From: an uncultured Bacilli bacterium
GTDB lineage: Bacteria > Bacillota_I > Bacilli_A > RF39 > UBA660
Reading direction: 5' to 3'
NCBI GenBank assembly: GCA_934162555.1
Contig: CAKPJE010000004.1
Coordinates: forward strand, 1-27,675
DNA length: 27,675 nt
This document shows, in pieces, positions 13,997 to 22,068 of this stretch; position 1 is the stretch's first letter; the number at the start of each line of letters is the position of its first letter. The position numbers and the translations under genes were made by a program. The notes under the pieces were generated by a model. The model ran no database searches, was not told the DNA's origin, and was given only the letters and a program-made list of their open reading frames with translations.

Positions 13997-14093
13997 TTCT
14001 TTTAAAACAAATCATCAATTTTGTGTAAAGTTATTAATTCTTTTACACCTTTTCAATATTTGCAGTATTATTATTTTAATAATTAGTTGTTTA

Positions 14094-14312
14094 TTAATTT
14101 TTACTATTAGGAGTTTCAAATCCGACTGGTTCGTATTCTATGAATATCTTACCCCTTGCATTTAATTTTCTAAATACATGGCCATCTTTCAATTTATTTT
14201 TAATCCATTCTTTTTTTCTATCGACACCTTCTTGATGCTTTTTATCACCAATCGCACAACAAATATGTTCTTCATCAACATTCTCTAATGTTAAATTTAT
14301 ATATTCATTCAT
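14094..14312 (-). pseudogene. Truncated GNAT acetyltransferase (YoaP-like N-terminus)
   Basis: The 72 residues match the start of a GNAT family whose members open with NVDEEHICCAIGDKKHQEG and continue through RKLNARGKIFIEYEP. In complete proteins the acetyl-CoA-binding core follows; here the frame ends after a few unrelated residues (FETPNSKN), and no continuation is visible down to 13971. The ATG overlaps the TetR stop (ATGA), so this was the partner gene of the regulator. The truncated product should have no acetyltransferase activity. Confidence 0.7.
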
Positions 14313-14875
14313 TTTACACCCTCTAATGATTTTATCCCATTCATAATTATTTTAAGTGATAAATCAAAACTTTCCTTAATTGATATTGGATTTCCAAATG
14401 CATTATTGTTTACAAGTAATGCAAATCCTTCTAAAAAACTTCTTAATGTTCTTATAATATGATTTACATTTTCATCTGTTATATTTAATAGTCTCATTAT
14501 TTTAAATACTATAGTAAATAATTTTGCTGTAACCTTTTCTTTATTTTCATATTTGTTATACCATAACATTGCTGTAAAAACTCCTTTATTATTTATCGCA
14601 TAATCATAGAAAACATTACACATATTTTCTAAAGCTTCATATCCAGTTACACCTATAACTGAATCAATCATTTGCTCTTCCATTTGTTTCCACCCATAAA
14701 TCATAAGTCTTTGTTTTATTTCGTCAAGACTTTTAACATGATTATATAATGATGGTGATTTAATATTTAACTCATCAGCTATCATTTTTAAAGATAAATT
14801 ATCAAGCCCAACTTTATTGACAATTAAAACTGCAGCTTCAATAATTTTTTCATCATTAATGCTATTTTTTGACAT
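14309..14875 (-). CDS. TetR/AcrR family transcriptional repressor (WHG-type C-domain)
   Basis: 188 residues. The N-terminal helix-turn-helix is seen at about 25-50 (LSLKMIADELNIKSPSLYNH), typical of TetR. The C-terminal part, with LRSFLEGFALLVNNNAFGNP, fits the TetR_C WHG ligand-binding domain. TAGGAGG precedes the ATG. A perfect palindrome lies between its -35 and -10 (14906-14922), so it very probably represses itself and the coupled, now truncated, acetyltransferase gene. Confidence 0.92.
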   Translation of the reverse strand: MSKNSINDEKIIEAAVLIVNKVGLDNLSLKMIADELNIKSPSLYNHVKSLDEIKQRLMIYGWKQMEEQMIDSVIGVTGYEALENMCNVFYDYAINNKGVFTAMLWYNKYENKEKVTAKLFTIVFKIMRLLNITDENVNHIIRTLRSFLEGFALLVNNNAFGNPISIKESFDLSLKIIMNGIKSLEGVK

Positions 14876-14900
14876 ATATCCTCCTACTAATCACATTTAT

Positions 14901-14929
14901 ATTATAACTAATTTAATTAGTTTAGCCAA
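14901..14929 (-). promoter_or_regulatory. Promoter and palindromic operator of the TetR gene
   Basis: On the minus strand: TTGGCT (14929-14924), a 17-base spacer, perfect TATAAT (14906-14901). The spacer is filled by a perfect 8+1+8 palindrome AACTAATT-T-AATTAGTT (14906-14922). A dimeric repressor bound here would block RNA polymerase. Confidence 0.8.
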
Positions 14930-15017
14930 TAAAAAAGATATAATGCAATATCTTAAATATAAATTGTTTATCTATCAGATTTAAAAGAACTATTTTTTAA
15001 TAGTATTCTGCCATAAT

Positions 15018-15041
15018 AAAAAGAAGCCTAAGCTTCTTTTT
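15018..15041 (-). terminator. Terminator of the zinc-ribbon/PrsW operon
   Basis: AAAAAGAAGC and GCTTCTTTTT form a perfect 10-bp stem. The TAG stop of the PrsW gene (15030-15028) is in the 4-base loop. Confidence 0.85.
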
Positions 15042-16179
15042 CTAATGCTTTAGCATCATCAACTTGTTTTAAACCCAAATTTATAAAATAAATTATTACT
15101 AACCAAGCAAATATTGTTAATACTATTTGAAGTAAACAATAAGGGGTATTTATTGGCATATCCCATACACCATGAAGTACAATCGGAATTAAACAAATAA
15201 GTAAAAATCTCTTATCATTCAAATGCTTTTTATCAAGCTTATCAAATCCCTTTACATACATAAGTGCAGCACCCTCAATAGCAGCCCAAGCAACATGTCC
15301 ACCTGGTGCTAGAAAACCACGAATTATCATGGTTTGTAGCATAGTAGCAACGCCACCATTTAAGCCATAGCGCAATATGTAACCAGCTGTTTCAAAAGCC
15401 GCGAATCCAGCACCGACTGCAGCACCTACTAATAAACCATTTAATATATAATTACTTCTTTTACTTTTAAATAGGAATATTGCAACTATTGCTGCTTTGG
15501 CAACCTCTTCAATTAAACCAACCATCATTGCTCCAAAATAAGTAGATATATCCGTATTAAAATCTAATGAAAAGAAAAGTATAGCTAAAATTAAACTTAA
15601 TCCTCCACCTAAAATAAAATATTTCATAACCTTATAAAAAGGAATATTTCTAAACACATTAATTTCAAAAAAGAATATTAAGATTGTAACAGGAACAGCA
15701 AAAGCTGCTAGCATTATCATAGCTGGTAAAAAGTTCATATTTCCATAATTTATAAAACCAATTCTAACAGGTATATACGCAATTATAAAAAATACTAAAA
15801 TTCTAAAATAAACCCAAGCTGTAGCTTTTTTTGGATCAATATCCTTTAAAGCAGGAGTTGTCTTAGAACCACCACAAATAAATACATCATCTAGTTCTTT
15901 CTCCGAATGTTTACTAAAAGTATTTTTAAACAAATCCTTAAAAGTTACATAACTTTTACTCCTTGCCCCAGTTATTTTATCTAGATTTTCATTTATAATA
16001 TTTTGAGCATTTTTCTTCTGAAGTGGAAAACCACATTCTGGACAAACACTATCACTTGCATCAACAACTACTCCACATTCTGGACATATTTTATTTTCAT
16101 TTTTATATCCACAATTTGGACATTCCTTAGCTGTACTAGAAATTTTTTTACCGCACTCTTTACATTTTACTAAAGCCAT
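15028..16179 (-). CDS. Double zinc-ribbon PrsW-family intramembrane protease
   Basis: 383 residues. Two zinc ribbons lie at the N-terminus (C6/C9/C20/C23 and C32/C35/C46/C49), then a linker, then about eight to nine membrane segments. The membrane part carries the PrsW motifs: EEVAK (224-228), FAAFE (259-263), H295 in GGHVAW, and HGVWD (336-340). PrsW of Bacillus cleaves the anti-sigma factor RsiW; the substrate here is unknown and no sigma or anti-sigma gene is adjacent. The N-terminus closely resembles that of the upstream gene, 1 base away, suggesting a shared partner or assembly. GGAGGT precedes the ATG. Confidence 0.9.
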   Translation of the reverse strand: MALVKCKECGKKISSTAKECPNCGYKNENKICPECGVVVDASDSVCPECGFPLQKKNAQNIINENLDKITGARSKSYVTFKDLFKNTFSKHSEKELDDVFICGGSKTTPALKDIDPKKATAWVYFRILVFFIIAYIPVRIGFINYGNMNFLPAMIMLAAFAVPVTILIFFFEINVFRNIPFYKVMKYFILGGGLSLILAILFFSLDFNTDISTYFGAMMVGLIEEVAKAAIVAIFLFKSKRSNYILNGLLVGAAVGAGFAAFETAGYILRYGLNGGVATMLQTMIIRGFLAPGGHVAWAAIEGAALMYVKGFDKLDKKHLNDKRFLLICLIPIVLHGVWDMPINTPYCLLQIVLTIFAWLVIIYFINLGLKQVDDAKALEKEA

Positions 16180-16180
16180 A

Positions 16181-16855
16181 TTAACTTACCTCCTTCAAAG
16201 ACTCTATTATAATTCTTGAAACATTATTTATCTCATCTGTATTTACATTTTCTTCCTTAGTCGTAACCAAATACATACTCTTATCAACTAAAAAAGCATA
16301 TCTGTTATCAATTACTAAATGACCATTTGATGTATAGGCAAACTGCATCCCATATGCATACTTATTACCCAAATATGCACTAATTAAACCAATAGTTATA
16401 GTAGCATCACTATACTCCTTACCAATTTCAGTAGTAAGCTCACTCAAAAGGACTTCCGGACTACTATATCCCTTATATTTTTCTATCATAATATATGGAA
16501 TTAAAGCCCCTTTAGCATCTATATTTTTAGCAACATAAATACTACCACTCTTATCAATATACACCTTATAATCAGTTGGAAATTCAAAAAACTTACCATT
16601 TTGGTTAAACTCATAATAACCATTAGCATTCGGTTTTAAATTACTATTAGGATCTTTTTTCTTGAAATTATTAAAGAAAAGAAAACCTATCCCAATTAAA
16701 ACAACTAATACTACAATTAAATATTTATTATCCCACTTAAATCCATTACCAATATTTTTTTCTTGAACATCCTTTAAAACATACCCACAATGAGGACAAC
16801 TTTCAGCTCTATCACTAACACTCTTATCACATTCTGGACATTTTATCAAAGCCAT
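16181..16855 (-). CDS. Zinc-ribbon membrane protein, partner of PrsW
   Basis: About 224 residues from the ATG at 16855. An in-frame GTG at 16864 exists, but the ATG gives MALIKCPECDKSVSDRAE, aligned with the MALVKCKECGKK start of the neighbour, and AGAGAG precedes it. One zinc ribbon (CPEC...CPHCGY) is followed by a single membrane segment (about 45-62) and an external domain of about 150 residues that I cannot assign (it contains GYYEFNQNGKFFEFPTDYKV). The topology suggests a cytosolic ribbon joined to an outside domain. It could be a sensor or substrate for the PrsW protease encoded next to it; this is inference from context. Confidence 0.8.
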   Translation of the reverse strand: MALIKCPECDKSVSDRAESCPHCGYVLKDVQEKNIGNGFKWDNKYLIVVLVVLIGIGFLFFNNFKKKDPNSNLKPNANGYYEFNQNGKFFEFPTDYKVYIDKSGSIYVAKNIDAKGALIPYIMIEKYKGYSSPEVLLSELTTEIGKEYSDATITIGLISAYLGNKYAYGMQFAYTSNGHLVIDNRYAFLVDKSMYLVTTKEENVNTDEINNVSRIIIESLKEVS

Positions 16856-16879
16856 ATATATCACTCTCTTTCTAAAAAT

Positions 16880-16908
16880 ATTGTATCAAATTTATAACTA
16901 AAAGTCAT
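16880..16908 (-). promoter_or_regulatory. Promoter of the zinc-ribbon/PrsW operon
   Basis: On the minus strand: ATGACT (16908-16903), 17-base spacer, TACAAT (16885-16880) with extended -10 TGA. Confidence 0.6.
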
Positions 16909-16983
16909 TAATTTGTCTATACTTTACAAAAATTGACACAATCAAAATAAATGGTACAACTATTGAAATATGATAATAGTACT

Positions 16984-17553
16984 TTAATAACCTTTTAAAA
17001 TTAAAGCCTTTTCAATTTCATCAATTCGATCAAACAAATTATTTACATAAATCATCAAAAATATCTGTGGTCTTCTAAATAAATTTTTTAAACTAAAATC
17101 AAAACCCTTATTTTTTAAAGCAATCCTTATAACTCTAGCATCATTTGTAAGTATCGGAATAAAAGTTAAAGCAATCGCTAAAATTAAAGATAAATCATCA
17201 ATATTAATCCTAAATATTTTAAGTGGCCAAAATAAAATTCTAAGTGCCTCTCTTATCTTTGAAGAATCAAAATAATAACCAATTATATAAGTATAATCTA
17301 TTATAAGAAATAACCTCAAACTAATTAAAAAAGAAGAAAAAAAAGATTCAAATAATAAATTACATAAAAATATAAATATGACAAAAATAATATTTTTTAA
17401 TAAAAATTTAACTCTTTTAAAATTATTAACCCTAAAAATAAATCCCATTATTATATTAAATATAAATAAAAACAACAATATTTTTATATCAGTAATAAAA
17501 AATAAAACAAAACTATAAGCAAAAAATGATAATAAAATTAAAAAACTAACCAT
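16984..17553 (-). CDS. ecfT: ECF transporter transmembrane protein EcfT
   Basis: This is the scaffold subunit of an energy-coupling-factor vitamin transporter. At 189 residues it is shorter than usual EcfT (about 260), with four to five membrane segments. The two coupling helices are recognisable as ALKNKGFDF and ALILKGY at the C-terminus; in the family these usually read with Arg (A-R-G type), here Lys. It overlaps the ATPase gene by 8 bases. Order: folT, ecfA, ecfT. Confidence 0.85.
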   Translation of the reverse strand: MVSFLILLSFFAYSFVLFFITDIKILLFLFIFNIIMGFIFRVNNFKRVKFLLKNIIFVIFIFLCNLLFESFFSSFLISLRLFLIIDYTYIIGYYFDSSKIREALRILFWPLKIFRINIDDLSLILAIALTFIPILTNDARVIRIALKNKGFDFSLKNLFRRPQIFLMIYVNNLFDRIDEIEKALILKGY

Positions 17554-18316
17554 TTAATTTATCAAGTATCCTTTCTTCACTTATTTCATCAATATTTAAA
17601 AGAAAAGCAATCTTAAATATAAAAGGAATCTCTAAATGATGTTTTACAAAAATAGAATGATTTTTTATAAGATCTAAAATAGAATACTTATAAACCTTTT
17701 TTTCATCAATTATTATAATATCATCAGCATATATTAATTCCTCCAAATTATTAGTAACAAAAATTATTCCCATATCTTTTTTTAATTTTTTTATTAAACC
17801 ATATATTTCTTTCTTACTACTTGGATCAAGCATCGAAGTAGCTTCATCAAAAACTAAATAATCCGGATTTAAAACTAACTGAGAAGCAATCGCGATTTTC
17901 TGTTTTTCGCCACCAGATAATTTATAAGAATTAGCATCAATAAAATCTAACATATTAATTTTTTTTAAATTTTTTTCTATAATTTCTTTTGTTTCTGATA
18001 CACCAATATTTAAAAGACCAAACTCTAAATCATCATACACTTTAGGAAACAAAATTTGATTATCAGGATTTTGTAAAACCATTCCTATTTTTTTTCTTAT
18101 TTTTTTAGGTTCTAATTTTTTATTTAATTCCAAATCATCAATAAAAACCTTTCCTTTTTTAGGAAACAATATTCCACTTATAATATTTACAAGTGTTGAC
18201 TTACCAGCACCATTTAAACCAATAATAAAAGTTGTTTTTTTCTTTTGTATCTCTAAATTAATATCACTTAATATTAATTTATCATAACCAAAACTTACAT
18301 CTTCAATCTTAATCAT
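17546..18316 (-). CDS. ecfA: ECF transporter ATPase EcfA
   Basis: 256 residues with Walker A GLNGAGKST (33-41), Q-loop Q82, signature LSGGEKQ (133-139), Walker B YLVFDEAT with catalytic E158, and a C-terminal extension as in EcfA/CbiO. The switch histidine, normally in a VTHD motif, reads VTNN (N189). Only one ATPase gene is present, whereas many Firmicutes encode an EcfA1/EcfA2 pair, so it may work as a homodimer or with a distant second subunit. It overlaps folT upstream (8 bases) and ecfT downstream. Confidence 0.92.
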   Translation of the reverse strand: MIKIEDVSFGYDKLILSDINLEIQKKKTTFIIGLNGAGKSTLVNIISGILFPKKGKVFIDDLELNKKLEPKKIRKKIGMVLQNPDNQILFPKVYDDLEFGLLNIGVSETKEIIEKNLKKINMLDFIDANSYKLSGGEKQKIAIASQLVLNPDYLVFDEATSMLDPSSKKEIYGLIKKLKKDMGIIFVTNNLEELIYADDIIIIDEKKVYKYSILDLIKNHSIFVKHHLEIPFIFKIAFLLNIDEISEERILDKLNG

Positions 18317-18821
18317 TTTTTATTCTTTCTTCTAATATTTTACATATACCTATAGTAGTTATAGCAATAATTGGCATCATTATTAATTGTTTTAATAAAC
18401 GAACTGGGACAACTATTTTACTAGCATTTTTAGTTATCATAATTACCCAAACAGTATTTAAAAGTCCATTTAAAAATACTGCTACAATAAGAGAACTTAT
18501 AATAACTCTTATAATAAAGTTTTTATCTAACTTAAATTCTTTTCTATATAATATCAAACCATATATTAAGCCAGTTAAAAAAGCAGTTACTGTAAAGCCC
18601 CAAAAATAGCTCCCACTTGGGAATAACAAAGAACCAATAATATCGCTAATAGTGCTTATAAAAGTACTATACTTTGGTCCAAGTATAATCGCACTCAATA
18701 TAATTGGTAAAAATGAAAAACCTATAGTAATTATTGGCGTCCTGATTGATAAAACCCTTCCCAAAATTATAGTAGATGCTATAAATAGTCCTGATAAAAT
18801 TATTTTTTTTCTTTTGCTCAT
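18309..18821 (-). CDS. folT: Folate-type ECF transporter S component (FolT-like)
   Basis: 170 residues, about six membrane segments. The pattern RVLSIRTPIITIGFSFLP, then GP near 48, ISDIIGSLLFPSGSYFWGF and GLIYGLILYRKEF is that of the FolT family, which binds folates and hands them to an EcfA/EcfT module. That module is encoded directly downstream with overlapping frames. AAGGAAG precedes the ATG. A dedicated operon of S, A and T subunits suggests a self-contained folate transporter. Specificity is by similarity, not proven. Confidence 0.85.
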   Translation of the reverse strand: MSKRKKIILSGLFIASTIILGRVLSIRTPIITIGFSFLPIILSAIILGPKYSTFISTISDIIGSLLFPSGSYFWGFTVTAFLTGLIYGLILYRKEFKLDKNFIIRVIISSLIVAVFLNGLLNTVWVIMITKNASKIVVPVRLLKQLIMMPIIAITTIGICKILEERIKND

Positions 18822-18858
18822 ATACTTCCTTCTTTCTTACAATAGATTATATCATATT

Positions 18859-20001
18859 TTAAGTGCGTATAATAATATTTTTATAATTATTAAGAATAAT
18901 TATTTTATTATTATGTAAAATATAATTATCCAATTCTTTAATTATATAGGAATCACATAAACTATAATAATTTTTTAAAACCATTATTTCAACTAAATTT
19001 AAAGAATTAAATATTTTGTTTAATTCAATAGTTGGTATATTAAAAGAATCAAATATATCAATCAAATCTAATATAGAACTTATATTATTAATTATAGTAT
19101 CACCATCCATATCATTTGTTAGTTCATCAATTAACTGCATATATTTTAAAGTGTTCATTTTAGGATTAGGTTTATACGTAATCTTTTTTTCTATTTGTTC
19201 TAAAGTATTATTTTTATAATTAAAAATTATTTTATCAATTATTATGACAGCGCTATTGTCATAGTATTCATTATTTAAATTTTTTTCTTCCTTTAACTTT
19301 TGATAAGCTTTTAAAAGAGAATTCCTATCAAAACCATTTGTATTTTCAATTATAGCTTTAGTAAACACCATTTCATAAATAGAAATTGGTAAATCTTTAT
19401 TTGAAAGTACATAATCAAACTTTTGACAAAATATATTTTCTATATTTATATATTTTAAATACTCTTCTATAAACTCAATTCCTTTACTATTAGGCCTAAA
19501 TAAAAACAATTCATAATCAACTGTTATATTTATATTATAAGCCATATAATCAGGATTATATAGTTTAAAAAAACCTTTTATTCCCTGTTTTAATGTAGCA
19601 TTATAAAAATAATTATCTGTATTTACTAAATTATTTAAAACAACAACATTATAAAATAATTTAATTTTTTCTATTCTTTTTTCTAATTCTTTTCTACTTT
19701 TAGTATATAGTTCAATAATATCTTCACTTAATAAAATAATAATACTTTCTTCTATTAATCTATTTTTCAAATATAAACCAAGTACATATAAATTAGATAT
19801 ATTTATTGATTTTAATTCTCTTATTAATATAGAATTAGTTAAACCAGCTGTATATTTTTTTACTTTAAATTCTAGTAATTCAATTATCTTATTTATTATA
19901 AAATCATATTCATTTTGAGATATTAGATTATTATTTAAACCATATTCTAAAAGAGATTCAATATAATTATTTTTATCGATTATAAATTCTATATTATTCA
20001 T
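18859..20001 (-). CDS. DUF6179-like protein
   Basis: 380 residues, very rich in Asn/Ile/Leu/Lys, no signal peptide or membrane segment, probably an all-helical cytosolic protein. The segment KVKKYTAGLTNSILIRELKS, the overall length and the small upstream partner suggest the DUF6179 family, which in Clostridia sits next to a DUF6323 gene. It overlaps that partner by 8 bases, indicating coupled translation. Biochemical function is unknown for the family. The assignment is from recalled family features and should be confirmed by a profile search. Confidence 0.6.
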   Translation of the reverse strand: MNNIEFIIDKNNYIESLLEYGLNNNLISQNEYDFIINKIIELLEFKVKKYTAGLTNSILIRELKSINISNLYVLGLYLKNRLIEESIIILLSEDIIELYTKSRKELEKRIEKIKLFYNVVVLNNLVNTDNYFYNATLKQGIKGFFKLYNPDYMAYNINITVDYELFLFRPNSKGIEFIEEYLKYINIENIFCQKFDYVLSNKDLPISIYEMVFTKAIIENTNGFDRNSLLKAYQKLKEEKNLNNEYYDNSAVIIIDKIIFNYKNNTLEQIEKKITYKPNPKMNTLKYMQLIDELTNDMDGDTIINNISSILDLIDIFDSFNIPTIELNKIFNSLNLVEIMVLKNYYSLCDSYIIKELDNYILHNNKIIILNNYKNIIIRT

Positions 20002-20353
20002 TTTTTAACCTTTCTAATCCAAGAGTAGCAAGTAATTCTAAAGAACCATTGTATAATTCAAAGCCTTCTTTCATATGTTCTATTATTTCATCATCAGATA
20101 AATTATTTATTTCAGTTCTATATAAATAGAAAATATTAGTTAATTCAGCTAGTTCAAAAACAGTATCATCTAAATATGGCGAATCTATAAATTCATTTAT
20201 TATTTTTTTTAAGGTACTTTCCCCAAATTCTACTCTTCCTAAATCTTTTAAATTTTGATTTTTATTTTCTATTAATTCAAGTTTTTCTTTTTCTGAAAGT
20301 TTAATTTCTTTTAATTCAAGTAATTCATTTTTTTTAAATATTATTTCTTTCAT
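19994..20353 (-). CDS. DUF6323-like protein
   Basis: 119 residues from the ATG at 20353. An upstream ATG at 20365 is part of the Shine-Dalgarno (ATGGAGGCAAATATG), so the second ATG is the start. The motifs GRVEFGESTLKKIINEF, SPYLDD, and the tail SDDEIIEHMKEGFELYNGSL fit my recollection of DUF6323. It is the first gene of a pair with the DUF6179-like protein. Function unknown. Confidence 0.6.
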   Translation of the reverse strand: MKEIIFKKNELLELKEIKLSEKEKLELIENKNQNLKDLGRVEFGESTLKKIINEFIDSPYLDDTVFELAELTNIFYLYRTEINNLSDDEIIEHMKEGFELYNGSLELLATLGLERLKNE

Positions 20354-20440
20354 ATTTGCCTCCATATATTTAATACACTATTTTAGTAGTAAATACTAGA
20401 CTTGAAAAAATCATGATTTTGTGGTAATATAGATATAGAA

Positions 20441-20470
20441 AAAGAAGAAAAAAATTAATTTTTCTTCTTT
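20441..20470 (-). terminator. Terminator of the LiaF/DUF4097 operon
   Basis: AAAGAAGAAAAA (20441-20452) pairs with TTTTTCTTCTTT (20459-20470). T-rich sequence follows on the minus strand. The stop codon of the DUF4097 gene (20471-20469) overlaps the stem. Confidence 0.65.
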
Positions 20471-21266
20471 ATTTTTCGGTAAAATCTACTTTTATAGTTC
20501 CTACTCCTCCATCAATTTTTATATCTTTTCCACCATTTCCCATAGCTTCATCAGATTTGATAGTATCTCCATCAACTACTATACTACCTATTCCTTTAGA
20601 TATTCTTAACATATATTCCATTTTAGAACCGATTAAAATTAGTTTTAAACTTCCAACACCTGCATCAATATCAGCTTCATTTGTTATGTTAGTTGTTAAT
20701 TCAGCACTTCCTACTCCCATATCAAAGTCAAGTTCTCCAAAGACACCATTTTCAACAACTAGTTTACCTGCTCCTGTGTCAATTTTAGCAGTGGTTGCAA
20801 CTATGTTTTCTATAGTTGTTAATCCTGCTCCTAAACTTAGTTTAATGTTATCAGTATTTATTTCTTCAATGTTTAAACTTCCAGCTCCGGAATCAATTTT
20901 AACTTTTGCAACTTCTGGTAAATATACTATTATTTTATTTTTCTTCCATTTATTTTTATCTTCTATTTTAATAGTTCCGTTATTAGCTCTACATTTTAAT
21001 GTATTGTTAGATTCTATTTTAAATGAATCAGCTTTTTTTATTTCCAAATCACTATACATTGTATTTATAATTACTTCGTTTAAATTATCATTATAATTTT
21101 CACATGATATAATTTCTAAATCCTTTGGAACATTTTCTTTATTTTTATTGTTTAAAGCCATTCCAATTCCATAAAAACCACTTATTATAGCAGATATAAT
21201 TGTGAATGTTAGAAATATAGCAAATGCTTGTGCACCTAATTTAATTAATTTTTGAGCATTTGTCAT
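20469..21266 (-). CDS. DUF4097-type beta-repeat membrane protein (LiaG-like)
   Basis: 265 residues. One membrane segment (about 12-35) anchors an external domain of short beta repeats, with recurring units such as IDSGAGSLNIEEI, IDTGAGKLVVENG and IDAGVGSLKLILI, typical of the DUF4097 beta-helix family that includes LiaG. It overlaps the upstream LiaF-like gene by 4 bases (ATGA). In Bacillus, LiaG and LiaF belong to the cell-envelope stress system; the matching sensor kinase and response regulator are not found in this window. Confidence 0.85.
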   Translation of the reverse strand: MTNAQKLIKLGAQAFAIFLTFTIISAIISGFYGIGMALNNKNKENVPKDLEIISCENYNDNLNEVIINTMYSDLEIKKADSFKIESNNTLKCRANNGTIKIEDKNKWKKNKIIVYLPEVAKVKIDSGAGSLNIEEINTDNIKLSLGAGLTTIENIVATTAKIDTGAGKLVVENGVFGELDFDMGVGSAELTTNITNEADIDAGVGSLKLILIGSKMEYMLRISKGIGSIVVDGDTIKSDEAMGNGGKDIKIDGGVGTIKVDFTEK

Positions 21267-21937
21267 TTAATATCTACTCCTCCAAACATACAAGTAGCAT
21301 TGATATAGATAGTAGGTCCTTCTGCTTCTTTATTTTTTTTATTTTCACTTACTCCCCCAAATATAGATGTAGATTTAACTTTTACTTTTACATTTTCTGG
21401 GATATATATTTCAATTCCTGCAAATGTAGCGCTTGCATTAATAACAACATCTTTTTTAATTACAGCTTTTCTTAAATCACATTTTATTGCACCAAAGGCT
21501 GCTGTTAAATCAGTTCCACTAAATTTTTCATCATCAAAACTTACTGATTGAGCACTAAAAGTCGCACATACAACATCTTCTTTTTCAGTGTTTAATTTTT
21601 CAATTATTTTAAAGTCTTTTGGACTAAAAGTATTTTTTAATATAATTGATAATCCGATTAATACTAGTATTACTGGTAAAGCAAGTTTCCATGCTATTTC
21701 AAAATCAAGTATATCTTGCGCTGATAGTAATAATACTATTCCGATTAATAATAAGATTATGCTTCCTGTTTTTTCTTTATCTTTAATTAATCCTATAAAT
21801 GAAGGTATAATAATAAATAAAGTCCACCACCCATCAAAGAAAATATCAATTTTAGTGATACCAAAGGCATTTAAGCCAACTATTAGTCCAATTATGATAA
21901 ATAAAATCCCCCAAATTACATTTCCTAAATTCTTCAT
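21263..21937 (-). CDS. LiaF-like membrane protein
   Basis: 224 residues with four N-terminal membrane segments (about 7-25, 33-50, 60-75 and 83-100) and a C-terminal beta domain with INASATFAGIEIYIPENVKV and CMFGGVDIK, the pattern of the LiaF/VraT C-terminal domain (PF09922). LiaF of Bacillus restrains the LiaS kinase. GGAGTGAGGT precedes the ATG. Without LiaRS beside it the target is uncertain; many LiaF-like proteins occur with DUF4097 partners alone. Confidence 0.85.
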   Translation of the reverse strand: MKNLGNVIWGILFIIIGLIVGLNAFGITKIDIFFDGWWTLFIIIPSFIGLIKDKEKTGSIILLLIGIVLLLSAQDILDFEIAWKLALPVILVLIGLSIILKNTFSPKDFKIIEKLNTEKEDVVCATFSAQSVSFDDEKFSGTDLTAAFGAIKCDLRKAVIKKDVVINASATFAGIEIYIPENVKVKVKSTSIFGGVSENKKNKEAEGPTIYINATCMFGGVDIK

Positions 21938-22010
21938 ACCTCACTCCTTCAATAAGAATATTTTATCACATTATATAATATTTGTGTAGTAATTTTTAAA
22001 GTTTTCAAAA

Positions 22011-22035
22011 ATATAGTATGTATTACATACTATAT
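22011..22035 (-). terminator. Terminator of the lectin-like surface protein gene
   Basis: ATATAGTATGT and ACATACTATAT form an 11-bp stem with a 3-base loop, followed by T5 on the minus strand. Confidence 0.75.
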
Positions 22036-22044
22036 CTGAAAGTT

Positions 22045-22068
22045 GGCATCATCAACTTACATGATGCC
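22045..22068 (-). other. GC-rich hairpin across the stop codon of the lectin-like gene
   Basis: GGCATCAT and ATGATGCC form a perfect 8-bp stem with an 8-base loop. It includes the stop codon (22054-22052) and the last codons. No T-run follows, and a separate terminator lies at 22011-22035, so this is not the terminator. Inverted repeats at this position are known beside variable regions of diversity-generating retroelements. Confidence 0.7.

Noticed and set aside
16855..16864. GTG start for the zinc-ribbon membrane protein
   Set aside because: The ATG nine bases later has the right spacing from AGAGAG and aligns with the start of the neighbouring zinc-ribbon gene. Similar reasoning moved the starts at 6964, 20365 and 25811.
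20557..21096. 179-codon plus-strand frame opposite the DUF4097 gene
   Set aside because: It is the antisense shadow of a repetitive, well supported gene and has no ribosome binding site. The same holds for other opposite-strand frames, for example 676-903, 1499-1777 and 21588-21989.
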